DNA of 64,000 nt from Nemertoderma westbladi (lineage: Eukaryota; Xenacoelomorpha; Nemertodermatida; Nemertodermatidae), in contig JAUCBJ010009064.1 in assembly GCA_032718475.1 (NCBI GenBank), forward strand, positions 1-64,000, in the 5' to 3' direction. The notes below the pieces were generated by a model. The model worked only from the letters and a program-made list of their open reading frames with translations, was not told the DNA's origin and made no database searches. Within the stretch, counting starts at the first letter, position 1. Every line of letters begins with the position of its first letter. The translations under genes were made by a program, and so were the position numbers. Below are positions 1-11,588 of the stretch, piece after piece.

Positions 1-3000
1 CTCAGCGGGAGAAAATCCATTTACCCGTGGCGTATTTCGCAGTTCGAGTAAACCTTTATGGAAACTATCAGTTTGTATATCCCCGTGATGTGATGCTGTG
101 GCGACCAGGTGTTTGAGTGTTTTAACAGCCGACTCCGCGAGTCCGTTACTTTGAGGGAAATGAGGGGCAGAGAACGACTGATTGACTCCCCAATCCTGGA
201 GGAATGATCGGAATTCCGCCGAATCGAATTGTGGACCTCCATCAGTCCGCAGTTTAATGGGAATTCCCAGGTTACTGAAAAGACGGCGAAGTACTGTAGC
301 AACTTTTGCAGAATTAGGGTCATGCCGTCCGAATGCATGGATTTCAGGCCATCCTGAAAAGCGGTCAATATATGCTAAATAATGTTGACCTGCGTAGCTG
401 AAAAGATCCGAACCAACCTCTTCGAATGGATGTGTAGGTTGAGGGTCAGAAAGTAAAGGCTCCGGTGGTAAAGATGGTTTACGTTGTTGACATGGCATAC
501 ATTTCCCAACTTTGTTTATTATGTCAACGGTTAAACCAGGCCAGAATACAGTTTGACGGGCTCGTCGTTTAGAACGTTCAATCCCCTGATGAGATTGATG
601 TAAGAGTTCTAGAACGTGGCAACGTTGAGATTGTGGAATAACAATACGGGATAAATACAGGACAAGCCCATCATCAACTGACAAATCATCTCGTAATTTC
701 CAATATGGTTGTAGATCGTGAACTAAGTTCGTCGGCTTTACTGGGAATCCATTCTGGATTAGATAGATCAGTTTCTGGTATTCTGGATCCAAAATGGCCG
801 CTTGTTTTATACTTTCTATATTTGGGTCATTGAGGGAAGAATTTGAGTTGCTGTCGGCTAACGCATTGACAGTGGCATTAATATGGGCACACATGTAAGT
901 GTTGATCTCCTGTTCGGTAGTGACATCATCTGGGGTTGGGTTACCAACTGGTGCGCGAGAAAGCGCATCTGGTATGTAATGGGTTTTACCTTTCTTCCAT
1001 TCGACATGGAAGGAATAAGATAAGAGTTTTTCCTTGAGACGCCTCAGCCTCGGATTATCGATGTTGTCAAGAGTTTTTTCGTTTAGAATTGCTAGAAGCG
1101 GTTTGTGATCACTCACAATAATGAAATGTGGAATGCCGAGTAGATATATATGACATTTCTTAACGGCCCAAGCAATGGCAAGTGTTTCGAGTTCGATGAC
1201 TGCGTATCGTGACTCAGTGTCTGTGAGGAATCGTGATCCACACTGGATGAGATTAAGGTGCTCTGAGGATGTCGGTTGTAGTAAAACAAAACCGAGTCCT
1301 TTCAACCTAGAGGCGTCAGTATGAAGTTCTACTGGAAGATTTGGATCGAATGGAGTAAGAATCGGCGGGGAAACTAGAGCCAGTTTAACATCATTGAAGG
1401 CATTGGTGTGGTTGGGTGTCCACTGGAAGACGTTAGCTTTCTTAAGTAGTGGGCGTAGTGGTGCTGCAGCAGCACTTACCTTACTCGAAAATGAACCAAG
1501 CTGGTTCACAATTCCAAAAAATGATCGGAGTTCTGATATATTTATTGGAATTGGAAAATTAGATATAGCAGAAATTTTAGTTGGATCTGCCTCTATTCCA
1601 TTAATACCGACTCTGTATCCAACATAGTCAACAGTGTCTTTGGCAAATATGAATTTCTTTGGATTCAATGTGATTTGATGAGTGCGACACCGTTGTAGAA
1701 CCTCAATAATTCGTTCTACATGGTTGGGAAAAGAACCAGTGTGGACCAACATGTCGTCCACAACTTTCTCGAGGTTGTCAATCCCCTGTATAGCAAGATC
1801 TCCACGACGACTATATTCATCCCCTGTTGATATCAACCCCATAGGAGCCCGCAGGAATTTAAAACGTCCTTGGGGACAGATAAAAGTTGTGAGAAACTGA
1901 CTGGCAGTGTCGAGGGGAATCTGCCAATAGCCCTTAAGTGCATCGAGTGTTGAAAAGTAACGATCGTCTCGATGGATAGAATCAACAGCGTCCTTTGGAG
2001 TCCGTAGAGGATGATATGGACGCGCGCAGAAAGAATTGAGTTTAGTAAGATCTACACATATCCGCACTTCCTCAGGTGAGTGTGATTTTTTGGTGACAAC
2101 CATCGGATGGCACCACTCGGTAGGTACATCGCCAACACGTTCAATTATACCTTTCTCCACCATGGATTCAATTTCGAGGTTAGCCTTCTCTCTAAGAGCA
2201 AATGGAACTTGACGAGAAGTGGTTAAAGAGAAAGGAATGTTGTTTGGTTGAAGATGAATCTTCATTGGTTTGCCTTGCATAGGCTTGAGATGTTCCACTG
2301 TGGAGAAAACATCTGGGAATAGTTCTAAAATTTGGTTACGTATTAAATCAATGTCTGACTCAGAGGGATTTTCTGGAATTGTGCGTAGCTGATCACAATA
2401 TTGTATGGAGTGTTCTGATTGGACATTGCAGATTTGTGTGGGAAAGTCAGTTGGAATGATTTTGAGATCTCGACAAGCTTTCCAACCAAGAAGAAATCCA
2501 TCAGACTTTCCAATCACGTGTATAGTTGTCACAGAGGTATAATTTCCAAGTGTAATGGAGCAGGGAAATTGTCCAAGAACCTTAAGCGCATGATGTCCGA
2601 AACTGTTAAGTGGAAGATTGCTGGGTTCCAAGTCAGACAGTTGGAATCCAAATTTGTTAAATACAGAATCGGACATTATGTTTGTTGGAGAGCCAGTGTC
2701 TGGTAGAGCCTTGATATTATCTACCTGGATTCCTACTGAGAAATTAAAAGGGTCGAGGGAGACTATAACTTCTGGTGTAGGCTTTTCATCAGAGTTATAA
2801 ACATGATTTACTGAGGATTCGATGTAACCAACATTGGAAGATGGGGTTTTCAAATACATTTTATCCCATTTCAAACTACAAACTTTGGCCCAATGTCCGG
2901 TCTTTTTGCATAAGGAACAGGTTGATTCGTTTGCAGGGCAAGTGGACATGTCCTTATGTAGGTCATTACCACACCGTAGACATTTCTTCCTTAAATGTTG

Positions 3001-4053
3001 TGGAATCCGGTCACGGGACTTACTACGATATCGAGGCCGTGACCTGTCTGGCGAGTTCCTCCGACACTCTTTCTGTGTTTTGTAAGTATTACCTTTTATA
3101 CGGTTTACTGTAGCTCCTGGGTTGGCGAATTTACGGCCGGCCTCCTCCCGGCGGCAGAATGCGATGACGTCATCAAGGTGTGGGTATGGACGAATCGCCA
3201 TGAGGCGTCGGCGGATCTCCTCGTCTCGTAGCCCAACACGTATTCTATCTGCCAGACGTTGGTCGAAGCAATGGTTGCAAAGTTCGGCATCCTGCCCTAG
3301 GTTCCTTAAGGCTAAGAGAAATTGGTCGAAAGTTTCTCCGGGCGTTTGGATTCGGCGTTCGAAAGCTTCGCGTTTACGTCCTAAATCACGTTTTTCTTGG
3401 AAATAAGTTGCAATTGCATCGAGTCTGTCATTGATTGATATCGCATTTCCCGGTTCGGCGGGTTGGACGTCGATGTGCGACAGAACGTCCTGTACATCTT
3501 GGTGTAAAGCGCGACGGAATGCCGCTAGTTGCTCCGGACCCGGGAATTCTACAAGATGTACGAGAGTTGCATAGTCGTCCCAAGTTGTACGCCAACGGCG
3601 AAATGCTCCAACCGATGTATTCAGGTTTAAAATCGACGGAGGGTGAGAGGCAGCTGATCTGGCGAGATCATGACGAGGTAGATGCGGTTGAGTCGGCCTA
3701 ATGTCGGCAGGAACATTGGGAGGAACGCGGTGTATATGCCCCATTAATTGTAGCATCTCTGCACGTTCAGTGCGACGTCGCTGTTCGTCCTCTGCACGTC
3801 GTTGTTCCTCGCGTTGTTCCCGGCGTTCTTCCATCTGCATAAGGAATTTTGCCAGGTCGGTTTGTTGAGGAGGATCCTCGGCCTCGAACTCGAGGATTCT
3901 GTACAGCTGTTTGCGTAAATTAGCTGTCGATGTGCGAGGATTAAACTGTAAACCGGCATTTGTACAGTGGATTTTTAATGCGGCTCGGTCGAGTTCATCT
4001 ATTTCGTCCGCAGTGAGGTCCAAGTAATCCTCTGGGTTAATAGCTTCCGCCAT
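1..4053 (-). CDS. Ty3/gypsy-type gag-pol polyprotein, 3' end beyond window
   Basis: One uninterrupted frame from the ATG at 4051-4053 to the window edge, at least 1,351 codons with no stop. Gag occupies about residues 1-340, with an acidic/Gln-rich Glu-Arg coiled stretch near 75-110. Two zinc knuckles follow near 354-395, the second a canonical CSLCKKTGHWAKVC. The aspartic protease shows LPDTGS (Asp about 452). Reverse transcriptase covers about 610-850 with VVDDML as the catalytic box (Asp766-Asp767). RNase H starts near LHTDAS (about 909), and HYIPDALSR closes it near 1025. An H2C2 integrase finger lies near 1150-1190. The integrase core has Asp near 1216, RTDGGPQF (Asp1271) and Glu1307, which gives the family's D-35-E spacing. 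Gag and pol share one frame, as in some Ty3/gypsy lineages. The intact frame suggests a fairly young copy. The chromodomain or C-terminal tail and the other LTR lie outside the window. Confidence 0.93.
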   Translation of the reverse strand, partial: MAEAINPEDYLDLTADEIDELDRAALKIHCTNAGLQFNPRTSTANLRKQLYRILEFEAEDPPQQTDLAKFLMQMEERREQREEQRRAEDEQRRRTERAEMLQLMGHIHRVPPNVPADIRPTQPHLPRHDLARSAASHPPSILNLNTSVGAFRRWRTTWDDYATLVHLVEFPGPEQLAAFRRALHQDVQDVLSHIDVQPAEPGNAISINDRLDAIATYFQEKRDLGRKREAFERRIQTPGETFDQFLLALRNLGQDAELCNHCFDQRLADRIRVGLRDEEIRRRLMAIRPYPHLDDVIAFCRREEAGRKFANPGATVNRIKGNTYKTQKECRRNSPDRSRPRYRSKSRDRIPQHLRKKCLRCGNDLHKDMSTCPANESTCSLCKKTGHWAKVCSLKWDKMYLKTPSSNVGYIESSVNHVYNSDEKPTPEVIVSLDPFNFSVGIQVDNIKALPDTGSPTNIMSDSVFNKFGFQLSDLEPSNLPLNSFGHHALKVLGQFPCSITLGNYTSVTTIHVIGKSDGFLLGWKACRDLKIIPTDFPTQICNVQSEHSIQYCDQLRTIPENPSESDIDLIRNQILELFPDVFSTVEHLKPMQGKPMKIHLQPNNIPFSLTTSRQVPFALREKANLEIESMVEKGIIERVGDVPTEWCHPMVVTKKSHSPEEVRICVDLTKLNSFCARPYHPLRTPKDAVDSIHRDDRYFSTLDALKGYWQIPLDTASQFLTTFICPQGRFKFLRAPMGLISTGDEYSRRGDLAIQGIDNLEKVVDDMLVHTGSFPNHVERIIEVLQRCRTHQITLNPKKFIFAKDTVDYVGYRVGINGIEADPTKISAISNFPIPINISELRSFFGIVNQLGSFSSKVSAAAAPLRPLLKKANVFQWTPNHTNAFNDVKLALVSPPILTPFDPNLPVELHTDASRLKGLGFVLLQPTSSEHLNLIQCGSRFLTDTESRYAVIELETLAIAWAVKKCHIYLLGIPHFIIVSDHKPLLAILNEKTLDNIDNPRLRRLKEKLLSYSFHVEWKKGKTHYIPDALSRAPVGNPTPDDVTTEQEINTYMCAHINATVNALADSNSNSSLNDPNIESIKQAAILDPEYQKLIYLIQNGFPVKPTNLVHDLQPYWKLRDDLSVDDGLVLYLSRIVIPQSQRCHVLELLHQSHQGIERSKRRARQTVFWPGLTVDIINKVGKCMPCQQRKPSLPPEPLLSDPQPTHPFEEVGSDLFSYAGQHYLAYIDRFSGWPEIHAFGRHDPNSAKVATVLRRLFSNLGIPIKLRTDGGPQFDSAEFRSFLQDWGVNQSFSAPHFPQSNGLAESAVKTLKHLVATASHHGDIQTDSFHKGLLELRNTPRVNGFSPAE

Positions 4054-4113
4054 TTATTGTATTCGTAATTGAATTAGAAAATAAAATAATTCAAAAACAA
4101 GTAATTTACTTTA

Positions 4114-4125
4114 CTCGCAGCGCCA
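4114..4125 (-). promoter_or_regulatory. candidate tRNA primer binding site of the gypsy element
   Basis: Read on the minus strand, TGGCGCTGCGAG begins directly after a CA dinucleotide, 60 bases upstream of the gag ATG. A site starting TGG next to an LTR-terminal CA is the standard arrangement for priming by a tRNA 3' end. The implied tRNA end would resemble a serine-type acceptor, but the exact tRNA is not established. Confidence 0.5.
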
Positions 4126-4300
4126 TGCTGTGATCTTAATAATATAGTTAGATCATGCAAAAAGGTAAATTAAGTTTATCCTGTATATCGGTAATCCCGT
4201 AGTATATTAGTCGTACTTATCCTAAGCTAGAATACATTTTGAATTTCCCGCCACCTGCATTTAAATGTTACATAAACATAATAAGGGTAGAACCCACCAG
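4126..4300 (-). repeat. LTR end (U5-side) of the gypsy element, partial
   Basis: Starts on the plus strand with TG, the complement of an LTR-terminal CA, directly after the primer-binding-site candidate. It is AT-rich, has no reading frame, and stops abruptly where the 28-bp minisatellite begins. The other LTR is outside the window, so the upstream LTR edge cannot be set. It could lie at 4300 or, if the minisatellite is inside the LTR, near 11683, where the plus strand has a plausible terminal TTGTCA. Confidence 0.45.
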
Positions 4301-7300
4301 TTGCTTCCGGTAGAGAGGAGCCTTTGGGTTACTTCCAGTAGAGAGGAGCCTTCGGGTTGCTTCCGGTAGAGAGGAGCCTTCGGGTTGCTTCCGGTAGAGA
4401 GGAGCCTTTGGGTTGCTTCCGGTAGAGAGGAGCCTTCGTGTTGCTTCCGGTAGAGAGGAGCCTTCGTGTTGCTTCCGGTAGAGAGGAGCCTTCGTGTTGC
4501 TTCCGGTAGAGAGGAGCCTTTGGGTTACTTCCAGTAGAGAGGAGCCTTCGGGTTGCTTCCGGTAGAGAGGAGCCTTCGGGTTGCTTCCGGTAGAGAGGAG
4601 CCTTCGGGTTGCTTCCGGTAGAGAGGAGCCTTTGGGTTACTTCCAGTAGAGAGGAGCCTTCGGGTTGCTTCCGGTAGAGAGGAGCCTTCGGGTTGCCTCC
4701 GGTAGAGAGGAGCCTTCGGGTTGCTTCCGGTGGAGTGGAGCTTTCGGGTTGCTTCCGGTAGAGAGGAGCCTTCGTGTTGCTTCCAGTAGAGAGGAGCCTT
4801 TGTGTTGCATCCGGTAGAGAGGAGCCTTCGGGTTGCTTCCAGTAGAGAGGAGCCTTTGGGTTACTTCCAGTAGAGAGGAGCCTTCGGGTTGCTTCCGGTA
4901 GAGGAGCCTTCGGGTTGCTTCCGGTAGAGAGGAGCCTTCGGGTTGCTTCCGGTAGAGAGGAGCCTTCGGGTTGCTTCCGGTAGAGAGGAGCCTTCGTGTT
5001 GCTTCCGGTAGAGAGGAGCCTTTGTGTTTCTTCCAGTAGAGAGGAGCCTTCGGGTTGCTTCCGGTAGAGAGGAGCCTTTGTGTTGCTTCCGGTAGAGAGG
5101 AGCCTTTGGGTTACTTCCAGTAGAGAGGAGCCTTCGGGTTGCTTCCGGTAGAGAGGAGCCTTCGGGTTGCTTCCGGTAGAGAGGAGCCTTCGGGTTGCTT
5201 CCGGTAGAGAGGAGCCTTCGTGTTGCTTCCGGTAGAGAGGAGCCTTTGTGTTGCTTCCGGTAGAGAGGAGCCTTCGGGTTGCTTCCGGTAGAGAGGAGCC
5301 TTCGTGTTGCTTCCGGTAGAGAGGAGCCTTTGTGTTGCTTCCGGTAGAGAGGAGCCTTTGGGTTACTTCCAGTAGAGAGGAGCCTTCGGGTTGCTTCCGG
5401 TAGAGAGGAGCCTTCGGGTTGCTTCTGGTAGAGAGGAGCCTTCGGGTTGCTTCCGGTAGAGAGGAGCCTTCGTGTTGCTTCCGGTAGAGAGGAGCCTTTG
5501 TGTTGCTTCCGGTAGAGAGGAGCCTTTGGGTTACTTCCAGTAGAGAGGAGCCTTCGGGTTGCTTCCGGTAGAGAGGAGCCTTCGGGTTGCTTCCGGTAGA
5601 GAGGAGCCTTCAGGTTGCTTCCGGTAGAGAGGAGCCTTCGGGTTGCTTCCGGTAGAGAGGAGCCTTCGGGTTGCTTCCGGTAGAGAGGAGCCTTCGGGTT
5701 GCTTCCGGTAGAGAGGAGCCTTTGTGTTGCTTCCGGTAGAGAGGAGCCTTTGTGTTGCTTCCGGTAGAGAGGAGCCTTCGGGTTGCTTCCGGTAGAGAGG
5801 AGCCTTCGGGTTGCTTCCGGTAGAGAGGAGCCTTCGGGTTGCTTCCGGTAGAGAGGAGCCTTCGGGTTGCTTCCGGTAGAGAGGAGCCTTCGGGTTGCTT
5901 CCGGTAGAGAGGAGCCTTCGGGTTGCTTCCGGTAGAGAGGAGCCTTCGGGTTGCTTCCGGTAGAGAGGAGCCTTCGTGTTGCTTCCGGTAGAGAGGAGCC
6001 TTTGTGTTGCTTCCGGTAGAGAGGAGCCTTTGGGTTACTTCCAGTAGAGAGGAGCCTTCGGGTTGCTTCCAGTAGAGAGGAGCCTTCGGGTTGCTTCCGG
6101 TAGAGAGGAGCCTTCGGGTTGCTTCCGGTAGAGAGGAGCCTTCGGGTTGCTTCCGGTAGAGAGGAGCCTTCGGGTTGCTTCCGGTAGAGAGGAGCCTTTG
6201 TGTTGCTTCCGGTAGAGAGGAGCCTTTGGGTTACTTCCAGTAGAGAGGAGCCTTCGGGTTGCTTCCGGTAGAGAGGAGCCTTCGGGTTGCTTCCGGTAGA
6301 GAGGAGCCTTCGTGTTGCTTCCGGTAGAGAGGAGCCTTTGTGTTGCTTCCAGTAGAGAGGAGCCTTCGGGTTACTTCCAGTAGAGAGGAGCCTTCGGGTT
6401 GCTTCCGGTAGAGAGGAGCCTTCGGGTTGCTTCCGGTAGAGAGGAGCCTTCGGGTTGCTTCCGGTAGAGAGGAGCCTTCGGGTTGCTTCCGGTAGAGAGG
6501 AGCCTTCGTGTTGCTTCCGGTGGAGAGGAGCCTTCGTGTTGCTTCCGGTAGAGAGGAGCCTTTGTGTTGCTTCCGGTTGAGAGGAGCCTTTGTGTTGCTT
6601 CCGGTAGAGAGGAGCCTTTGTGTTGCTTCTGGTAGAGAGGAGCCTTCGGGTTGCTTCCGGTAGAGAGGAGCCTTCGGGTTGCTTCCGGTAGAGAGGAGCC
6701 TTCGAGTTGCTTCCGGTAGAGAGGAGCCTTCGTGTTGCTTCCGGTAGAGAGGAGCCTTCGTGTTGCTTCCGGTAGAGAGGAGCCTTTGTGTTGCTTCCGG
6801 TAGAGAGGAGCCTTCGGGTTGCTTCCGGTAGAGAGGAGCCTTCGGGTTGCTTCCGGTAGAGAGGAGCCTTCGTGTTGCTTCCGGTAGAGAGGAGCCTTTG
6901 TGTTGCTTCCGGTAGAGAGGAGCCTTCGGGTTGCTTCCGGTAGAGAGGAGCCTTCGGGTTGCTTCCGGTAGAGAGGAGCCTTCGTGTTGCTTCCGGTAGA
7001 GAGGAGCCTTCGGGTTGCTTCCGGTAGAGAGGAGCCTTCGGGTTGCTTCCGGTAGAGAGGAGCCTTCGAGTTGCTTCCGGTAGAGAGGAGCCTTCGTGTT
7101 GCTTCCGGTAGAGAGGAGTCTTCGTGTTGCTTCCAGTAGAGAGGAGCCTTCGTGTTGCTTCCGGTAGAGAGGAGCCTTCGGGTTGCTTCCGGTAGAGAGG
7201 AGCCTTTGGGTTGCTTCCGGTAGAGAGGAGCCTTCGTGTTGCTTCCGGTAGAGAGGAGCCTTCGTGTTGCTTCCGGTAGAGAGGAGCCTTCGTGTTGCTT

Positions 7301-10300
7301 CCGGTAGAGAGGAGCCTTTGGGTTACTTCCAGTAGAGAGGAGCCTTCGGGTTGCTTCCGGTAGAGAGGAGCCTTCGGGTTGCTTCCGGTAGAGAGGAGCC
7401 TTCGGGTTGCCTCCGGTAGAGAGGAGCCTTCGGGTTGCTTCCGGTAAAGAGGATCCTTCGGGTTGCTTCCGGTAGAGAGGAGCCTTCGGGTTGCTTCCAG
7501 TAGAGAGGAGCCTTTGGATTGCTTCCAGTAGAGAGGAGCCTTTGGGTTGCTTCCGGTAGAGAGGAGCCTTTGGGTTGCTTCCGGTAGAGAGGAGCCTTCG
7601 GGTTGCTTCCGGTAGAGAGGAGCCTTCGGGTTGCTTCCGGTAGAGAGGAGCCTTCGTGTTGCTTCCGGTAGAGAGGAGCCTTCGTGTTGCTTCCAGTAGA
7701 GAGGAGCCTTCGGGTTGCTTCCGGTAGAGAGGAGCCTTCGGGTTGCTTCCGGTAGAGAGGACCCTTCGGGTTGCTTCTGGTAGAGAGGAGCCTTCGGGTT
7801 GCTTCCAGTAGAGAGGAGCCTTCGGGTTGCTTCCGGTAGAGAGGAGCCTTTGTGTTGCTTCCGGTAGAGAGGAGCCTTCGGGTTGCTTCCGGTAGAGAGG
7901 AGCCTTCGGGTTGCTTCCGGTAGAGAGGAGCCTTCGGGTTGATTCCGGTAGAGAGGAGCCTTCGGGTTGCTTCCGGTAGAGAGGAGCCTTCGGGTTGCTT
8001 CCGGTAGAGAGGAGCCTTCGGGTTGCTTCCGGTAGAGAGGAGCCTTCGGGTTGCTTCCGGTAGAGAGGAGCCTTCGGGTTGCTTCCGGTAGAGAGGAGCC
8101 TTCGGGTTGCTTCCGGTAGAGAGGAGCCTTCGTGTTGCTTCCGGTAGAGAGGAGCCTTCGGGTTGCTTCCGGTAGAGAGGAGCCTTCGTGTTGCTTCCGG
8201 TAGAGAGGAGCCTTCGGGTTGCTTCCGGTAGAGAGGAGCCTTCGTGTTGCTTCCGGTAGAGAGGAGCCTTCGGGTTGCTTCCGGTAGAGAGGAGCCTTCG
8301 GGTTGCTTCCGGTAGAGAGGAGCCTTCGGGTTGCTTCCGGTAGAGAGGAGCCTTCGGGTTGCTTCCGGTAGAGAGGAGCCTTCGGGTTGCTTCCGGTAGA
8401 GAGGAGCCTTCGGGTTGATTCCGGTAGAGAGGAGCCTTCGGGTTGCTTCCGGTAGAGAGGAGCCTTCGGGTTGCTTCCGGTAGAGAGGAGCCTTCGTGTT
8501 GCTTCCAGTAGAGAGGAGCCTTCGGGTTGCTTCCGGTAGAGAGGAGCCTTCGGGTTGCTTCCGGTAGAGAGGACCCTTTGGGTTGCTTCCGGTAGAGAGG
8601 AGCCTTCGGGTTGCTTCCGGTAGAGAGGAGCCTTCGGGTTGCTTCCGGTAGAGAGGAGCCTTCGTGTTGCTTCCGGTAGAGAGGAGCCTTCGGGTTGCTT
8701 CCGGTAGAGAGGAGCCTTTGTGTTGCTTCCGGTAGAGAGGAGCCTTCGTGTTGCTTCCGTTACGGAGGAGCCTTCGGGTTGCTTCCGGTGGAGAGGAGCC
8801 TTCGGATTGCTTCCGGTAGAGAGGAGCCTTCGGATTGCTTCCGGTAGAGAGGAGCCTTCGGGTTGCCTCCGGTAGAGAGGAGCCTTCGGGTTGCTTCCGG
8901 TAGAGAGGAGCCTTTGTGTTGCTTCCGGTAGAGAGGAGCCTTCGTGTTGCTTCCGGTAGAGAGGAGCCTTCGGATTGCTTCCGGTAGAGAGGAGCCTTCG
9001 GGTTGCCTCCGGTAGAGAGGAGCCTTCGGGTTGCTTCCGGTAGAGAGGAGCCTTTGTGTTGCTTCCGGTAGAGAGGAGCCTTCGTGTTGCTTCCGGTAGA
9101 GAGGAGCCTTCGGGTTGCTTCCGGTAGAGAGGAGCCTTCGGGTTGCTTCCGGTAGAGAGGAGCCTTCGGGTTGCCTCCGGTAGAGAGGAGCCTTCGGGTT
9201 GCTTCCGGTAGAGAGGAGCCTTCGGGTTGCTTCCGGTAGAGAGGAGCCTTTGGGTTGCTTCCGGTAGAGAGGAGCCTTCGGGTTGCCTCCGGTAGAGAGG
9301 AGCCTTCGGGTTGCTTCCGGTAGAGAGGAGCCTTTGTGTTGCTTCCGGTAGAGAGGAGCCTTCGTGTTGCTTCCGGTAGAGATGAGCCTTCGGGTTGCCT
9401 CCGGTAGAGAGGAGCCTTCGGGTTGCCTCCGGTAGAGAGGAGCCTTCGGGTTGCTTCCGGTAGAGAGGAGCCTTTGTGTTGCTTCCGGTAGAGAGGAGCC
9501 TTCGTGTTGCTTCCGGTAGAGATGAGCCTTCGGGTTGCCTCCGGTAGAGAGGAGCCTTCGGGTTGCCTCCGGTAGAGAGGAGCCTTCGGGTTGCTTCCGG
9601 TAGAGAGGAGCCTTCGGGTTGCTTCCGGTAGAGAGGAGCCTTTGGGTTGCTTCCGGTAGAGAGGAGCCTTCGGGTTGCTTCCGGTAGAGAGGAGCCTTCG
9701 GGTTGCTTCTGGTAGAGAGGAGCCTTCGGGTTGCTTCTAGTAGAGAGGAGCCTTTGGGTTGCTTCCGGTAGAGAGGAGCCTTCGGGTTGCTTCCGGTAGA
9801 GAGGAGCCTTCGGGTTGCTTCCTCTGGTAGAGAGGAGCCTTCGGGTTGCTTCCGGTGGAGTGGAGCCTTCGGGTTGCTTCTGGTAGAAAGGAGCCTTCGG
9901 GTTGCTTCTGGTAGAGAGGAGACTTCGGGTTGCTTCCGGTAGAGAGGAGCCTTCGGGTTGCTTCTGGTAGAGAGGAGCCTTCGGGTTGCTTCCGGTAGAG
10001 AGGAGCCTTCGGATTGCTTCCGGTAGAGAGGAGCCTTCGGGTTGCTTCCTCCGGTAGAGAGGAGCCTTCAGGTTGCTTCCGGTAGAGTGGAGCCTTCGGG
10101 TTGCTTCTGGTGGAGTGGATCCTTCGGGTTGCTTCCAGTAGAGAGGAGCCTTCGGGTTGCTTCTGGTAGAGAGGAGCCTTCGGGTTGCTTCCGGTAGAGA
10201 GGAGCCTTTGTGTTGCTTCCGGTAGAGAGGAGCCTTCGGGTTGCCTCCGGTAGAGAGGAGCCTTCGGATTGCTTCCTCCGGTAGAGAGGAGCCTTCAGGT

Positions 10301-11588
10301 TGCTTCCGGTAGAGTGGAGCCTTCGGGTTGCTTCCGGTGGAGTGGATCCTTCGGGTTGCTTCCAGTAGAGAGGAGCCTTCGGGTTGCTTCCGGTAGAGAG
10401 GAGCCTTCGGGTTGCTTCCGGTAGAGAGGAGCCTTCGGGTTGCTTCCGGTAGAGAGGAGCCTTCGGGTTGCCTCCGGTAGAGAGGAGCCTTCGGGTTGCT
10501 TCTGGTAGAGAGGAGCCTTCGGGTTGCTTCCGGTAGAGAGGAGCCTTTGTGTTGCTTCCGGTAGAGAGGAGCCTTCGGGTTGCTTCCGGTAGAGAGGAGC
10601 CTTCGTGTTGCTTCCGGTAGAGAGGAGCCTTTGGGTTGCATCCGGTAGAGAGGAGCCTTCGGGTTGCTTCCGGTAGAGAGGAGCCTTCGGGTTGCTTCCG
10701 GTAGAGAGGAGCCTTCGGGTTGCTTCCGGTAGAGAGGAGCCTTCGGGTTGCTTCCGGTAGAGAGGAGCCTTCGGGTTGCTTCCGGTAGAGAGGAGCCTTC
10801 GGGTTGCATCCGGTAGAGAGGAGCCTTCGGGTTGCTTCCGGTAGAGAGGAGCCTTCGGGTTGCTTCCGGTAGAGAGGAGCCTTCGGGTTGCTTCCGGTAG
10901 AGAGGAGCCTTCGGGTTGCTTCCGGTAGAGAGGAGCCTTCGGGTTGCTTCCGGTAGAGAGGAGCCTTCGGGTTGCTTCCGGTAGAGAGGAGCCTTCGGGT
11001 TGCTTCCGGTAGAGAGGAGCCTTCGGGTTGCTTCCGGTAGAGAGGAGCCTTCGGGTTGCTTCCGGTAGAGAGGAGCCTTCGGGTTGCATCCGGTAGAGAG
11101 GAGCCTTTGGGTTGCATCCGGTAGAGAGGAGCCTTCGGGTTGCTTCCGGTAGAGAGGAGCCTTCGGGTTGCTTCCGGTAGAGAGGAGCCTTCGGGTTGCT
11201 TCCGGTAGAGAGGAGCCTTCGGGTTGCTTCCGGTAGAGAGGAGCCTTCGGGTTGCTTCCGGTAGAGAGGAGCCTTCGGGTTGCTTCCGGTAGAGAGGAGC
11301 CTTCGGGTTGCTTCCGGTAGAGAGGAGCCTTCGGGTTGCTTCCGGTAGAGAGGAGCCTTCGGGTTGCTTCCGGTAGAGAGGAGCCTTCGTGTTGCTTCCG
11401 GTAGAGAGGAGCCTTCGGGTTGCTTCCGGTAGAGAGGAGCCTTCGGGTTGCTTCTGGTAGAGAGGAGCCTTCGGGTTGCTTCCGGTAGAGTGGAGCCTTT
11501 GTGTTGCTTCCGGTAGAGAGGAGCCTTCGGGTTGCCTCCGGTAGAGAGGAGCCTTCGGGTTGCTTCCGGTAGAGTGGATCCTTTGGGT
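4301..11588. repeat. 28-bp minisatellite, about 260 copies
   Basis: Tandem 28-bp units containing CTTCCGGTAGAGAGGAGCC, followed by a variable TTCGGG, TTCGTG or TTTGGG and a TTGC or TTAC spacer. Most differences are point substitutions. A few units are 31 bp (an extra CTC near 9820, 10048 and 10278). One unit near 4905 is 25 bp. Local higher-order structure is visible: a rare GATGAGCC variant recurs at 9381 and 9521, exactly five units apart. Because 28 is not a multiple of three and the minus-strand unit contains no stop in any phase, the array gives very long artefactual reading frames (for example 4861-10809). These have a repeating 28-residue pattern and are not annotated as genes. Confidence 0.97.
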
